The notes under the pieces were generated by a model, which saw only the letters and a list, made by a program, of their open reading frames with translations, was not told the DNA's origin and did not search any database. A stretch of 23,960 bases of DNA from an uncultured Faecalibacterium sp. (GTDB taxonomy: Bacteria > Bacillota > Clostridia > Oscillospirales > Ruminococcaceae), in NCBI GenBank assembly GCA_934561485.1, contig CAKTGS010000023.1:1-23960 (forward strand), in the 5' to 3' direction. The translations under genes were made by a program, and so were the position numbers. Shown piece by piece: positions 13,617 through 22,683 of the stretch; the first letter of the stretch is position 1; each line of letters begins with the position of its first letter.

Positions 13617-15920
13617 ATGAGAAAAGTGACAAAGCTTCTCCTCACGGCGGGCGCATTGTTTGCGTTTGTTACCGGGGGGGGGGTATTAGCTCTCGCAAGA
13701 GGCAATGTTACATGTCCGGAACCGGGATGTTATTCACCTGCAGAAGTGTACATGTACCAAAACAAAACAGCAACTCAGCATACGATTCTGTATGTTTGCA
13801 GCAGCAGCAGATGCAGACGCTATATTCCGCTCAACGGCTGGACCGTAACAAGTGACCACACTTTTGTTGGTGACAGCTGCACAAAAACTTGTGAATGCGG
13901 CTACACCGCAATGGTGCACACCCGGGGAGACCGCCAAAACGTCCAGGCTGCTACCTGCGGAAAAAAAGGCTACACGGGTGATGTTTTTTGCACCAAATGT
14001 AATACGCCGATTGAGAAAGGCGACTTCACTCCCGCCACCGGCAATCACAGCTATGCGCTGGAGAACAACAAGGCCGCCACTTGTACCGAGGATGGTTATA
14101 CCGGCGATGAGATTTGCACCGTGTGCAGCGATGTAAAGTCCAAGGGCAACGTAATCAAGGCCACCGGCCACGACATTACCGTGACCTGGAACGGTGCTAC
14201 CGCAACCATTAAATGCAGCAAGGGCGATGTCGATACGACTGCAACAGGCCAAAAGGTGACTGACAGTACCAAACCTGCCACCTGCGAGGAACAGGGCACT
14301 GAGACCTACCATTTTGAGGTCACCTATGGCGGCGTGACTTACGAGAGCGACCAGTATACGGAAAAAGTCGGTGAAACGCTCGGCGGCCACGATTACAAAA
14401 TCAAGGAGAATTCCTGGGTCTGGACACCGCAGGCTGACGGCGGCTGCACGGTAACCGCAACGGTAATTTGTTCCAGAAAAAACTGCAGCTTCGAGCAGCC
14501 CGCAGAGACAAATACGCTCACCGTCTCCGAGACAAATCCTACCTGTACAGCAGCGGGTTCCCGTACATATCTTGCACGTGCTAGTCTCCCCGGTCATGAC
14601 GTCATTGGTGAAGATACCTATACCATGAGCATCCCCGCCACCGGCCACAACTACGGCGAAAACCCGGAGCCTGTGATGGACTGGGATTTCAGCGGTACCA
14701 ACCCCACTGCAACTGCAACCTTTACATGCATCAATGCAAACTGCGGTCATAAAGAAGTTGTAAAGTTTGAGAGCAGCCAGATTGGTCAAGTCTACCAGAC
14801 GTCCTGCACCGATGAGGACCATACCGTCTATACCGCAACGTTTACCTTCCAGGGCAAGAACTACGAAAAGACCTATACTGTTGCACACCCCGGCACCACC
14901 CCCGGCCACGCCTACATCGGCAAATGGACCTGGGCAGAGGACCCGGCAGACGGTGCGACCCTGACCCTGACCTGCAGCAAGTGTAACAACGTTGAAACGT
15001 TCCGGGCTCCCGCCACGAAGAAGGTCACCACCCCTGCCACCTGCACCACCGCAGGCGAAGAGGTTTACAGCGTTTCCTACACCTATACGAACCCCTACAC
15101 CAATGCAGCCACCCCGTATTCGGACAGCAAGACCGTCAAACTTGACCCGCTGGGCCACGACCACACCGGCACCGTGACCGTTGCATTTGATGATGACACC
15201 TGCCAGACGGCAACGGCTACCATCTCCTGCATCCGCTGCTCGGATACCGTGACCAAGCCCGCCGTGGTCACTTCCGTGGTGACCAAGCCCGCCACCTGCA
15301 CTGCACCGGGCGAAACCACCTACACCGCCGCTTACGGCGATGCTTCCACCAGCAAGACGGTGGCGAACATCCCCGCTCTGGGCCACCACTTTACCAACAC
15401 CCGCTACAACGGCGATTCCACCTGCGAGGGCGAGGGCACCCAGACCTCTGTCTGTGACCGCTGCGGTGCCACCGACACCCAGACGGTGCCCGGTTCCGCC
15501 GGCTGCACCCTGCACAAGGTGGAGACCGCACAGGTCTGCCCCATCTGCGGCAAGGTGAACGGCACTGCCGCCCTGAATGCTGTTTCCGCCACCGCCGACA
15601 CCTCCGCTTCCACCTACGGTTACCGGCTGGTCGTGCGGGCAGGCACCCTGTCCAACGGCCGCAAGGTGCTTACGGTGGCCTTCCTGAACGCAGAGGGCCA
15701 GGCCATTTCCCTGAACGGCACCCAGAAGATCCGCATCTCGCTGGCAGAACTGAATGCACAGCTGGATGAGGACGGTGCCCAGGGCTTTGCTCACACCCTG
15801 ACCGACCTGAACACCGCCAACGGCGCAACCGGCAGCGTGAGCTTTGCTGTGGAAAACGGCACCCTGGTTCTGGACGCCGCCTTCCATAACAGCACCGCCA
15901 GCGTGCTGCTGGTGGACTGA
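13617..15920 (+). CDS. Large secreted Cys-rich repeat protein, putatively phase-variable
   Basis: 767-residue exported protein. Residues 1-27 are a Sec-type signal peptide (MRKVTKLLLTAGALFAF, then VLALA before the likely cut). It has RK, not RR, so Tat export is unlikely. The mature protein has repeats built on PATCTxxG, Tyr/Thr-rich beta strands and a closing GHxY/GHDH, with CxxC pairs (CTKC, CTVC, CSKC, CIRC, CDRC, CPIC) from about residue 85 to 645. A different domain of about 120 residues ends the protein (from residue 648). No LPXTG, membrane anchor or lipobox is seen. A ten-G run encodes Gly20-22 and the start of Val23. The first third is visibly less GC-rich than the rest. The ATG at 13617 has GGGAGGA, so an upstream in-frame ATG at 13575 is less likely. 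Function unknown; adhesion or metal/thiol binding is conceivable. Confidence 0.88.
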   Translation: MRKVTKLLLTAGALFAFVTGGGVLALARGNVTCPEPGCYSPAEVYMYQNKTATQHTILYVCSSSRCRRYIPLNGWTVTSDHTFVGDSCTKTCECGYTAMVHTRGDRQNVQAATCGKKGYTGDVFCTKCNTPIEKGDFTPATGNHSYALENNKAATCTEDGYTGDEICTVCSDVKSKGNVIKATGHDITVTWNGATATIKCSKGDVDTTATGQKVTDSTKPATCEEQGTETYHFEVTYGGVTYESDQYTEKVGETLGGHDYKIKENSWVWTPQADGGCTVTATVICSRKNCSFEQPAETNTLTVSETNPTCTAAGSRTYLARASLPGHDVIGEDTYTMSIPATGHNYGENPEPVMDWDFSGTNPTATATFTCINANCGHKEVVKFESSQIGQVYQTSCTDEDHTVYTATFTFQGKNYEKTYTVAHPGTTPGHAYIGKWTWAEDPADGATLTLTCSKCNNVETFRAPATKKVTTPATCTTAGEEVYSVSYTYTNPYTNAATPYSDSKTVKLDPLGHDHTGTVTVAFDDDTCQTATATISCIRCSDTVTKPAVVTSVVTKPATCTAPGETTYTAAYGDASTSKTVANIPALGHHFTNTRYNGDSTCEGEGTQTSVCDRCGATDTQTVPGSAGCTLHKVETAQVCPICGKVNGTAALNAVSATADTSASTYGYRLVVRAGTLSNGRKVLTVAFLNAEGQAISLNGTQKIRISLAELNAQLDEDGAQGFAHTLTDLNTANGATGSVSFAVENGTLVLDAAFHNSTASVLLVD
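13674..13683 (+). repeat. Homopolymeric G10 tract in signal-peptide codons
   Basis: Ten consecutive G form ACC GGG GGG GGG GTA in the reading frame of the secreted protein. With nine G the frame reads GGG TAT TAG and stops at once. With eleven G it continues in the other frame to a TGA at 13853-13855. Tracts of this length slip readily during replication. Confidence 0.95.
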
Positions 15921-15937
15921 TCTCCCGGCACTTTTCC

Positions 15938-15969
15938 AAGGACGCGCCCAACCGGGCGCGTCCTTTTTT
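15938..15969 (+). terminator. Terminator of the Cys-rich secreted protein gene
   Basis: AAGGACGCGCCC (15938-15949) pairs perfectly with GGGCGCGTCCTT (15954-15965) around AACC and runs into T6. Confidence 0.93.
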
Positions 15970-15994
15970 GCAGGTCCCTGTTTATTAAATCGTA

Positions 15995-16024
15995 TTGCTT
16001 CTCCCCTGCAGACTGTGTTAGAAT
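15995..16024 (+). promoter_or_regulatory. Probable GH2 promoter
   Basis: TTGCTT (15995-16000) and TAGAAT (16019-16024, five of six) are 18 bases apart, just after the preceding terminator. The transcript would start about 20 bases before the GH2 start codon. No operator was recognised. Confidence 0.45.
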
Positions 16025-16053
16025 GGAGCCAACAAATCAAAGGCGGTGAAGTG

Positions 16054-17823
16054 ATGCATCCCCTTGCCGAATATCCCCGCCCGGCCCTGCGCCGGGACAG
16101 CTGCGAAATCCTGAACGGCCCCTGGCAGTACGCCATTGCCCCCTCGGCGGAACACCCTGCCGCCTGGGACGGCACCATTCTGGTGCCCTATTCGCCGGAA
16201 AGCAAAGCTTCCGGGGTGGGGCGCACCCTGCAGCCCGGCCAGTGGCTGCACTACCACCGCCTGTTTGCCCCGCCGCCGGGCGAGGGCGGCCGGGTGCTGC
16301 TGCACTTTGGTGCCGTGGACTACGCCTGCGCCGTGCAGGTAAACGGCCATCTGGCGGGCGGCCACCGGGGCGGCTACTGGCCCTTTACGCTGGACATCAC
16401 CGCCCTGCTCAAAAAAGACGGCCGCAACAGCCTGTGGGTGGCCGTGCAGGACCCCACCGGCCACGGCACCCAGGCCCGGGGCAAACAGACCCTGACCCCG
16501 GGCGGCATGTTCTACCCGGCCCAGAGCGGCATCTGGCAGACGGTTTGGCTGGAACGGGTGCCCGACAACTACATTCAGACCCTGACCGTGACCCCGGACT
16601 ACGATGCCCACACCGTGACCGTGCAGGCGCACACTTCCCTGCCCGGCGGCGCGGTGAACCTGTGGGCGGTAGTACGCGCCGGGGGCGTGACCATTGCCGA
16701 GGACTGGGGCAGCGATGAGGCCGACCAGGACGGCACGGTGACCCTGAACATCCCCGAAGAGCACTTTTTTCCGTGGAGCCCGGACACGCCGTTTCTGTAC
16801 GACCTGACGGTGGGCACCACCCAGGGGCCGGAAGAAGGCTTTGACACGGTGCACAGTTATTTTGCCCTGCGCAAATGGAGCTGCGCGCCGGATGCCCACG
16901 GGGTGCTGCGCTTCTGCCTGAACGACAAGCCGATTCTGCTCAATGGCCTGCTGGACCAGGGCTACTGGCCCGATGGCCTGTACACCCCGCCTTCGGATGC
17001 GGCGGTGGAGCGGGAGCTGAGCGAGGTGAAGGCCCTGGGCTTCAACCTGCTGCGCAAGCACGCAAAGATCGAGCCGCAGCGCTGGTATTACCACTGCGAC
17101 CGCCTGGGCCTGATCGTCTGGCAGGATATGGTAAACGGCGGCAGCCGCTACAACCTGTGGTTCGTCACCTACCTGACCAACGCCCTGCAGCCGCTGCTGC
17201 GCCGCTGGCCGGACGCAAAGCCCTTCTGGGGGCTGCTGAGCCGCGAAAAAGAGTCCAGCCGGGCAGAATACCGCCGCGAGCTGGAAGCCACTGTGGAAGC
17301 TCTGCGGTGCCACCCCTGCATCGGCTGCTGGGTGCCCTTCAACGAAGGGTGGGGCCAGTTTGATGCCGCCGGGGCCGTGGACGCCCTGCGCACCCTGGAC
17401 CCCGCCCGCCTGGTGGACGAAGCCAGCGGCTGGTTCGACCAGGGCGGCGGCGATGTGCACTCGCTGCACAACTACTTCTACCCCCTGCGGGTGCACCCGC
17501 AGAAGCGCACTGTGGCGCTGAGCGAGTACGGCGGCATAGCCTGGCCCATGCCCGGCCACGAGCCGCCCCGCAAAACCTACGGCTACGGCACCGCCAAAAG
17601 CCGGGAGGAGCTGACCGCCCGCTACAAAAAGCTGCAGCTGGGCACCCTGCTGCCCCAGCTGGAAAAAGGGCTTTCGGCGCTGGTGTACACCCAGCTGACC
17701 GATGTAGAGGACGAGGTGAACGGCCTGTTCACCTACGACCGCGCGGCCATCAAGCCGGACGCCAATGCCGTGCGCTCGGTAAACGCGGCCCTTGCGGCAG
17801 AGTTTGCAAAAGTGACAAAATAA
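16054..17823 (+). CDS. Glycoside hydrolase family 2 enzyme
   Basis: 589-residue cytoplasmic GH2 enzyme of the beta-galactosidase/beta-glucuronidase/beta-mannosidase type, acting by a retaining mechanism. The N-terminal jelly-roll sugar-binding domain (about 1-175, with GAVDYACAVQVNGHLAGGHRGGY), an Ig-like domain (about 180-275) and a TIM barrel (from about 290) are in the usual order. The acid/base is Glu431 in VPFNEGWG, and the nucleophile is probably Glu491 in ALSEYGG. No signal peptide is present. The ATG at 16054 is preceded by AAGGCGGTGA; a GTG one codon earlier is an alternative. The length lacks the C-terminal domains of LacZ. Exact sugar specificity cannot be told from sequence. Confidence 0.93.
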   Translation: MHPLAEYPRPALRRDSCEILNGPWQYAIAPSAEHPAAWDGTILVPYSPESKASGVGRTLQPGQWLHYHRLFAPPPGEGGRVLLHFGAVDYACAVQVNGHLAGGHRGGYWPFTLDITALLKKDGRNSLWVAVQDPTGHGTQARGKQTLTPGGMFYPAQSGIWQTVWLERVPDNYIQTLTVTPDYDAHTVTVQAHTSLPGGAVNLWAVVRAGGVTIAEDWGSDEADQDGTVTLNIPEEHFFPWSPDTPFLYDLTVGTTQGPEEGFDTVHSYFALRKWSCAPDAHGVLRFCLNDKPILLNGLLDQGYWPDGLYTPPSDAAVERELSEVKALGFNLLRKHAKIEPQRWYYHCDRLGLIVWQDMVNGGSRYNLWFVTYLTNALQPLLRRWPDAKPFWGLLSREKESSRAEYRRELEATVEALRCHPCIGCWVPFNEGWGQFDAAGAVDALRTLDPARLVDEASGWFDQGGGDVHSLHNYFYPLRVHPQKRTVALSEYGGIAWPMPGHEPPRKTYGYGTAKSREELTARYKKLQLGTLLPQLEKGLSALVYTQLTDVEDEVNGLFTYDRAAIKPDANAVRSVNAALAAEFAKVTK

Positions 17824-17873
17824 AGCCTTTCCTACGGAAAAGCTGCGGTGTCTGCCGGTACAGCCATCCGGAA

Positions 17874-17945
17874 AACAAAAACCGCCTGCGGTTTTCCACC
17901 ATGCCTTTGCAAACGGTGGAAAATCACAGGCGGCTCTCTTTTTAT
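17874..17945. terminator. Bidirectional terminator between GH2 and the lipoprotein gene
   Basis: A long imperfect stem, CCGCCTG then TTTTCCACC (17882-17900) against GGTGGAAAA then CAGGCGG (17915-17933). A T-rich tail follows on the plus strand (CTCTCTTTTT), and A-rich DNA on the left side gives GGTTTTTGTTTT on the minus strand. It serves both convergent genes. Confidence 0.85.
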
Positions 17946-17952
17946 GTCCGTC

Positions 17953-19080
17953 TCAGCTGTTGGCGGTGTTGATCACGATCTTCTTGGCCGGCATCTTCTG
18001 CATGGCAGAGCTGCTCAGGCTGTTGGTCAGCTGGCTGCCGTAGCTCAGCAGGGCATCGTCCAGTGCATCGCCCTGCATGTCGCTCAGGATCTGATCCCGC
18101 AGGTCGTCCAGATCGGAGACCTGCAGCGGGTCCACCCGCACCAGCAGCATCATGGTGTAGCCGTTGTACTGGATGGCGGCTGCTTCGCCCAGTTCCAGGC
18201 TGCGCAGGGCATCGGCGGCACCCTCCTGCGTAAAGGCGTTGTCCACATCGCTGTTGGTCAGCAGTTCCAGCTGCACGTTGGCGGCATCCGAACCGGCTTC
18301 GGCGTTCACCACGGCGTAAATGTCCGAGATCACGTCCGAAGCCGCTTCGTGCAGGGCGCTCACCTGCGCCGAAACGTCTGCATCCTCGCCGGTGCTGCTG
18401 TTGCAGCTGTCCACCGCCGTCTGGGCCAGGCTCATCATCTTGGCAATGTCGTCATCCCCCGCAAAGGCGTAGGTGCTGGTGTTGTACAGCGGAATGCTGA
18501 TGTAGGCGATCTCGTACATCTGATCGTACAGGTGATCCTTCAGGTCGCTGTCGGAAACGGGGGTCTCGCCGTCCGGGCCGTAAACCAGGTCCAGCAGCAG
18601 GGTGTGCTTGACCTGGATGCGCTCAAACTGCTTGATGGTCTCCAGCCCGATGCCGTTGGCGGTGTAGGTGTCGCCGTACTGGTCCATCAGCTGCTGGGCG
18701 TAGCTGTCGGCCAGAGAGGTCTGTTCTTCGGTCATGGTGCCGTTCAGCTCGGCAAAGCGTGCTTCAATGGCGGCAAAGGTCTGCAGCTCTTCCAGCGCCT
18801 TGTCGGCCACATAATCGCTCACCAGGGCCGTCTCGCCGCTGTCGGCGTCCGTGGTGATGGTCTCTTTCAGAAAAGCTTCCACATCGGTGGGGTCCTGATC
18901 GGAACCGGCCAGCTGTGCCGCCTGCTGATATGCGCTGAACTGCGCCAGCAGGTACATGCCGGAGGTCACCTCAAAATCGCCGATTTTGCCAACGGTGGCC
19001 GGGGTGGAAAGAAGGCTGCAGCCGGCCAGGCTGAAAGCCATTGCGAGTGCGCATACCAGCGCAAGCAGTTTCTTTTTCAT
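17953..19080 (-). CDS. Lipoprotein, probable SurA/PrsA-like foldase
   Basis: 375-residue exported lipoprotein. The signal peptide ends in lipobox LAGC with Cys21 as the lipidated residue. What follows is helical and acidic, with a SurA_N-like start (VGKIGDFEVTSGMYLL) typical of the chaperone part of PrsA/SurA proteins, but no clear parvulin PPIase core could be traced. The family is commonly found directly after mfd in clostridia, as here. The ATG at 19080 lies three bases after the mfd stop, and its AAGGAG sits inside the mfd end, so it is translationally coupled. It probably helps fold exported proteins outside the membrane. Confidence 0.82.
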   Translation of the reverse strand: MKKKLLALVCALAMAFSLAGCSLLSTPATVGKIGDFEVTSGMYLLAQFSAYQQAAQLAGSDQDPTDVEAFLKETITTDADSGETALVSDYVADKALEELQTFAAIEARFAELNGTMTEEQTSLADSYAQQLMDQYGDTYTANGIGLETIKQFERIQVKHTLLLDLVYGPDGETPVSDSDLKDHLYDQMYEIAYISIPLYNTSTYAFAGDDDIAKMMSLAQTAVDSCNSSTGEDADVSAQVSALHEAASDVISDIYAVVNAEAGSDAANVQLELLTNSDVDNAFTQEGAADALRSLELGEAAAIQYNGYTMMLLVRVDPLQVSDLDDLRDQILSDMQGDALDDALLSYGSQLTNSLSSSAMQKMPAKKIVINTANS

Positions 19081-19083
19081 GGA

Positions 19084-22000
19084 TCATTGCTCCTTGTTGT
19101 TCAAAATATCGCTCATTGCCTTCAGAATGCTCTGCAGCAGTTCCAGCGGCTTTTCGTCCGGATGCAGGTTCACCGAGAGATACGGCTTGCTGCCCGCCCC
19201 GGCCGTGACGCGGCCATTGAAAGCCACCAGCAGGCCCCGGATCATGGGCACATCCAGGTGTTCCAGATTCAGCACAATGGTGTCCTTCTTCTGGGTCACC
19301 TCGTACACGCCCACGGCGGTGGCCTGCACCCGGGCCAGGGATACATTCACCAGGTCGCTCACCGAGGGCGGCGGGTCGCCGTAGCGGTCGATCAGCTCGT
19401 CCAGCACATCGGCGGCGTCCTCCGGGGTCTGGATGGCGGCAATGCGCTTGTAGGCTTCGATGCGGCCCGGCCCGTCTGCAATATACTTTTCCGGGATAAA
19501 GGCATCCACCCGCAGGTCCACCAGGCACTCGCTCTTGTCGCGCTGCACCGGTTCGCCCTTGGCCCGGGCAATGGCCTGGCCCAGCATTTTTACGTAGAGG
19601 TCGTAGCCCACGGCTTCCATGTGGCCGTGCTGGCTGTGCCCCAGCAGGCTGCCCGCGCCGCGGATCTGCAAGTCGCGCATGGCAATGCGGAAGCCGGAAC
19701 CGAAAGCCGTAAACTCCCGGATGGCGGAAAGCCGCTTCTGGGCAATGTCGGTCAGGGTCTTGTCCCGCCGGAAGGTAAAGTAGGCGTAGGCCTTGCGGCC
19801 CGACCGGCCCACCCGGCCCCGGATCTGATACAGCTGGGCCAGGCCCATGCGGTCGGCATCCTCAATGATCAGGGTGTTGCAGTTGCGCACGTCAATGCCC
19901 GTCTCGATCAGGGTGGTGCAGACCAGAATGTCGATCTCGCCGTTCAGCAGGTGCTGCCACACGGGGTTCAGCTCTTCTTCGGTCATCTTGCCGTGGGCAA
20001 TGCCCACCCGCGCCCCGGGCACCATCTGGCTGACATGGGCGGCGCAGGCCTCGATGTTGTCCACCCGGTTGTGCAGGTAGTACACCTGCCCGCCCCGGGC
20101 CAGTTCCTTTTTCATGGCTTCGGCCAGGATCACGTCATTGTATTCCAGCACAAAGGTCTCCACGGGCTGGCGCTCAATGGGCGGCTGCTCAATGGTGGAA
20201 AGGTCCCGGATGCCGCTCATGGCCATGTTCAGCGTGCGGGGAATGGGGGTGGCCGACAGGGTGAGCATATCCACCCCGATGAAGTTTTCCTTCAGCTTTT
20301 CCTTGTGCTTTACGCCAAAGCGCTGCTCCTCGTCAATGATGACCAGGCCCAGATCCTTGAACCGCACATCCTTGGAAAGCAGCCGGTGGGTGCCCACCAC
20401 AATGTCCACGCTGCCGGCCTGCAGGCCCCGCAGCGTTTCCTTTTGCTGCTTGGCGGTGCGGAAGCGGGACATCATCTCCACCTTCACGGGGAAGGCTTCC
20501 ATGCGGGAAAGGATGGTGTTGTAGTGCTGCCAGGCCAGCAGGGTGGTGGGCGCCAGAATGGCGCACTGCTTGCCGCCCATCACGCACTTGAAGGCGGCCC
20601 GCAGGGCCACTTCGGTTTTGCCCACGCCCACATCGCCGCAGAGCAGCCGGTCCATGGGCCAGCCCTTTTCCATATCCTGCTTGATCTCCGCCGTGGCGTT
20701 GAGCTGATCATCCGTTTCATCGTAGTCAAAGCGGGTCTCAAAGTCCCGCTGCCAGTCGCCGTCCGGCGGGAAGGCATAGCCCGTGGCCTGGCGGCGGCGG
20801 GCATACAGTTCGATCAGCTCCTGTGCCATCTCCTCGGTGGCCTTTTTCACCTTGGCGCGGGTGCGCTGCCACTCGGCACCGCCCAGCTTGGCCAGCTTGA
20901 CCTTTTCTTCATCGCCGGGGGCGGTGTAGCGGCTCAGCAGGTCCAGCTGGGTCACCGGCACATACAGCACATCCGAGCCGGAATACTGCACCTTGAGGTA
21001 ATCCTTGGTGGCACCCTGCACTTCCAGCCGCTGAATGCCCGCATACATGCCAATGCCGTGGCTCTGATGCACCACGTAATCGCCGGGCTTGATGTCCGAA
21101 AGGCTGGACAGGGCGTTTTTGTTCTTTTTGCGCTTTTTGGCTTCGGCAGCCGTTTCCTCGTCCAGACCGTGGCGGCGGGACGACAGCACCGCCGCATGGG
21201 CAAACGGGAAGGTGCACCCGGCCGTCAAGTGGCCCGGCAGCACCTGCACGATGCCCTTGGCGGGCCGCACATCCCGGCTCATGCTCACGGAGTAGCCCTT
21301 GTCGGCCAGGTCGCGGGTGAGGGCGGCAGCGCCCTTGGGCGTGCCGGAAAACAGGGTAACGGCATAGCCCTGGGCGATCAGCGGGTCCAGATCCTCCCGC
21401 AGGGACGCCAGGTCGCCGTTCCAGTTGGGGGCAGCGAAAGCCTCGGCGTTGATCAGGTCTTTCAGTTTGAACTCGTTCATGCCGCGCAGAAAGTTCTCGC
21501 ACAGCAGGGTGGTCTGCTTCTGGGCAGCAATGATCAGATCGTCCATGGTCTGGTACAGCACGTCCAGCCCGGGGCAGAGCACCCCTTCTTCCAGCAGGCC
21601 GGTCAGTTCTTCGCTGCGGCGGAACTCGGTAGCCTTTTGCGCATCCCGGATGCCACCCACCTCGTCCAGAATGAACAGCGGCGCGTCCAGGTGGTCCAGC
21701 AAGGTGGCCGGAGCCGGGTAGCGGACGCCGTAATACTTGTCCATGGCTTCGGGCATCAGGCCGGAATCCAGCTGGGCAAGGTCGGCTTCCATGGCTTTTT
21801 CCAGCGCCGTGCGGTGTTTTCCGCGCGCCTTTTTGACCGCAGCGCGCAAAGCGTCTGCCGTTTCGGCGGTGCTGCCGAACAGCACTTCGCGGGCCGGGGA
21901 AAGGTAGATCTTTTCCAGCGCGCCGTCCCGCCGCTGGGTGAGCAGGTCAAAGGACGCCAGCGAGTCGATCTCATCGTCCCAGTATTCCACGCGGGCAGGC

Positions 22001-22554
22001 TGACGCATGTCCGGGGCATAGATGTCCACGATGTCGCCGCGCACGCTGAACTGGCCGGGGCCGTCCACCTGGCTGCGGCGCACGTACCCGGCGGCAAACA
22101 GCCGCGCCACCAGCGCCTCGCGGTTGTACACCATGCCGGGCTTGAGGGTAAGGGTGTTTTTCAGGAACTCTTCCCGGGGCACGGTGTACTGCAAAAGGGC
22201 TTCGGCCGGCACACACACGGCCTGCAGCCGCCCGCCTGCCAGCGCCCCCAGCACCGAAAGCCGCCGGTACTCGTATTCGCGCCCGGCACCCTCCACCGGG
22301 CGCAGCATGAAGTCCCGGGGCGGGAACACCGCTGCCAAAAGCCCCAGCGCCTTGAAATCCTCTGCAAAGTGGGTGGCTTCGGCTTCGCCGGGGGTCACGA
22401 TGCACAGCACCCGGCCCAGGTCCTTTTGCAGGGCGGCATACAGCAGCGCCCGGCCGGCCGGCGGCAGACCGAACAGCGCTGCCGGGCCGGGCTTTGCAAA
22501 GCCGGCCGCCACCTTTTGGTACTCCGGTGCGGCTTTCAGAAGCGCTTCGTACAT
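19084..22554 (-). CDS. mfd: Transcription-repair coupling factor Mfd
   Basis: 1156-residue DNA translocase that removes RNA polymerase stalled at lesions and recruits UvrA. Domain order is complete: UvrB-like N-terminal module (about 1-330), RNA-polymerase-interacting CarD-like domain starting at KPGDYVVHQSHGIG (about 489), helicase lobe 1 with GDVGVGKTE (Walker Lys646) and DEEQ (741-744), lobe 2 with QIRGRVGRSGRKAYAYF, and the C-terminal regulatory domain. Length matches the family. GGAAAGGAGG lies just before the ATG at 22554. It heads a unit with the foldase-like lipoprotein. A 1577-codon plus-strand ORF across this gene is a shadow. Confidence 0.98.
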   Translation of the reverse strand: MYEALLKAAPEYQKVAAGFAKPGPAALFGLPPAGRALLYAALQKDLGRVLCIVTPGEAEATHFAEDFKALGLLAAVFPPRDFMLRPVEGAGREYEYRRLSVLGALAGGRLQAVCVPAEALLQYTVPREEFLKNTLTLKPGMVYNREALVARLFAAGYVRRSQVDGPGQFSVRGDIVDIYAPDMRQPARVEYWDDEIDSLASFDLLTQRRDGALEKIYLSPAREVLFGSTAETADALRAAVKKARGKHRTALEKAMEADLAQLDSGLMPEAMDKYYGVRYPAPATLLDHLDAPLFILDEVGGIRDAQKATEFRRSEELTGLLEEGVLCPGLDVLYQTMDDLIIAAQKQTTLLCENFLRGMNEFKLKDLINAEAFAAPNWNGDLASLREDLDPLIAQGYAVTLFSGTPKGAAALTRDLADKGYSVSMSRDVRPAKGIVQVLPGHLTAGCTFPFAHAAVLSSRRHGLDEETAAEAKKRKKNKNALSSLSDIKPGDYVVHQSHGIGMYAGIQRLEVQGATKDYLKVQYSGSDVLYVPVTQLDLLSRYTAPGDEEKVKLAKLGGAEWQRTRAKVKKATEEMAQELIELYARRRQATGYAFPPDGDWQRDFETRFDYDETDDQLNATAEIKQDMEKGWPMDRLLCGDVGVGKTEVALRAAFKCVMGGKQCAILAPTTLLAWQHYNTILSRMEAFPVKVEMMSRFRTAKQQKETLRGLQAGSVDIVVGTHRLLSKDVRFKDLGLVIIDEEQRFGVKHKEKLKENFIGVDMLTLSATPIPRTLNMAMSGIRDLSTIEQPPIERQPVETFVLEYNDVILAEAMKKELARGGQVYYLHNRVDNIEACAAHVSQMVPGARVGIAHGKMTEEELNPVWQHLLNGEIDILVCTTLIETGIDVRNCNTLIIEDADRMGLAQLYQIRGRVGRSGRKAYAYFTFRRDKTLTDIAQKRLSAIREFTAFGSGFRIAMRDLQIRGAGSLLGHSQHGHMEAVGYDLYVKMLGQAIARAKGEPVQRDKSECLVDLRVDAFIPEKYIADGPGRIEAYKRIAAIQTPEDAADVLDELIDRYGDPPPSVSDLVNVSLARVQATAVGVYEVTQKKDTIVLNLEHLDVPMIRGLLVAFNGRVTAGAGSKPYLSVNLHPDEKPLELLQSILKAMSDILNNKEQ

Positions 22555-22642
22555 GGTGGACCTCCTTTCCTGGTAGAATGACGATTTGAAATTGCCGCCG
22601 CATTTGCTTTGGCAATGGCAGAGGAATGATTATTTTTTATTT

Positions 22643-22683
22643 GCAGCAGAGAAAAGCCTGCGGGCTTTTCTCTGCTGCTTTTT
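22643..22683 (+). terminator. Perfect 16-bp hairpin with T-tail in plus orientation
   Basis: GCAGCAGAGAAAAGCC (22643-22658) pairs perfectly with GGCTTTTCTCTGCTGC (22663-22678) around TGCG, followed by TTTTT. It is an ideal intrinsic terminator on the plus strand, but no plus-strand gene was found before it. On the minus strand the stem is followed by A-rich sequence, so it should not terminate pth transcripts. It may end an unseen small RNA or antisense transcript. Confidence 0.6.

Noticed and set aside
13617..13697. Tat signal peptide on the secreted protein next to the tat operon
   Set aside because: The N-terminus has an RK pair with no S/T-RR-x-F-L-K pattern; the strongly hydrophobic core fits Sec export better.
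13340..13855. 171-codon plus-strand frame overlapping the start of the secreted protein
   Set aside because: It begins in the tat terminator and has no ribosome site. It matters only as the frame that would be read after gain of one G in the G10 tract.
13734..16178. 814-codon open frame on the minus strand
   Set aside because: Antisense to the Cys-rich secreted protein and to the GH2 start, crossing a terminator. No ribosome site.
17848..22581. 1577-codon open frame on the plus strand
   Set aside because: It is antisense to mfd and the lipoprotein gene, both with clear family motifs. The frame stays open because of GC-rich codon use, and its translation has the Gly/His/Val/Leu-rich look of such shadows.
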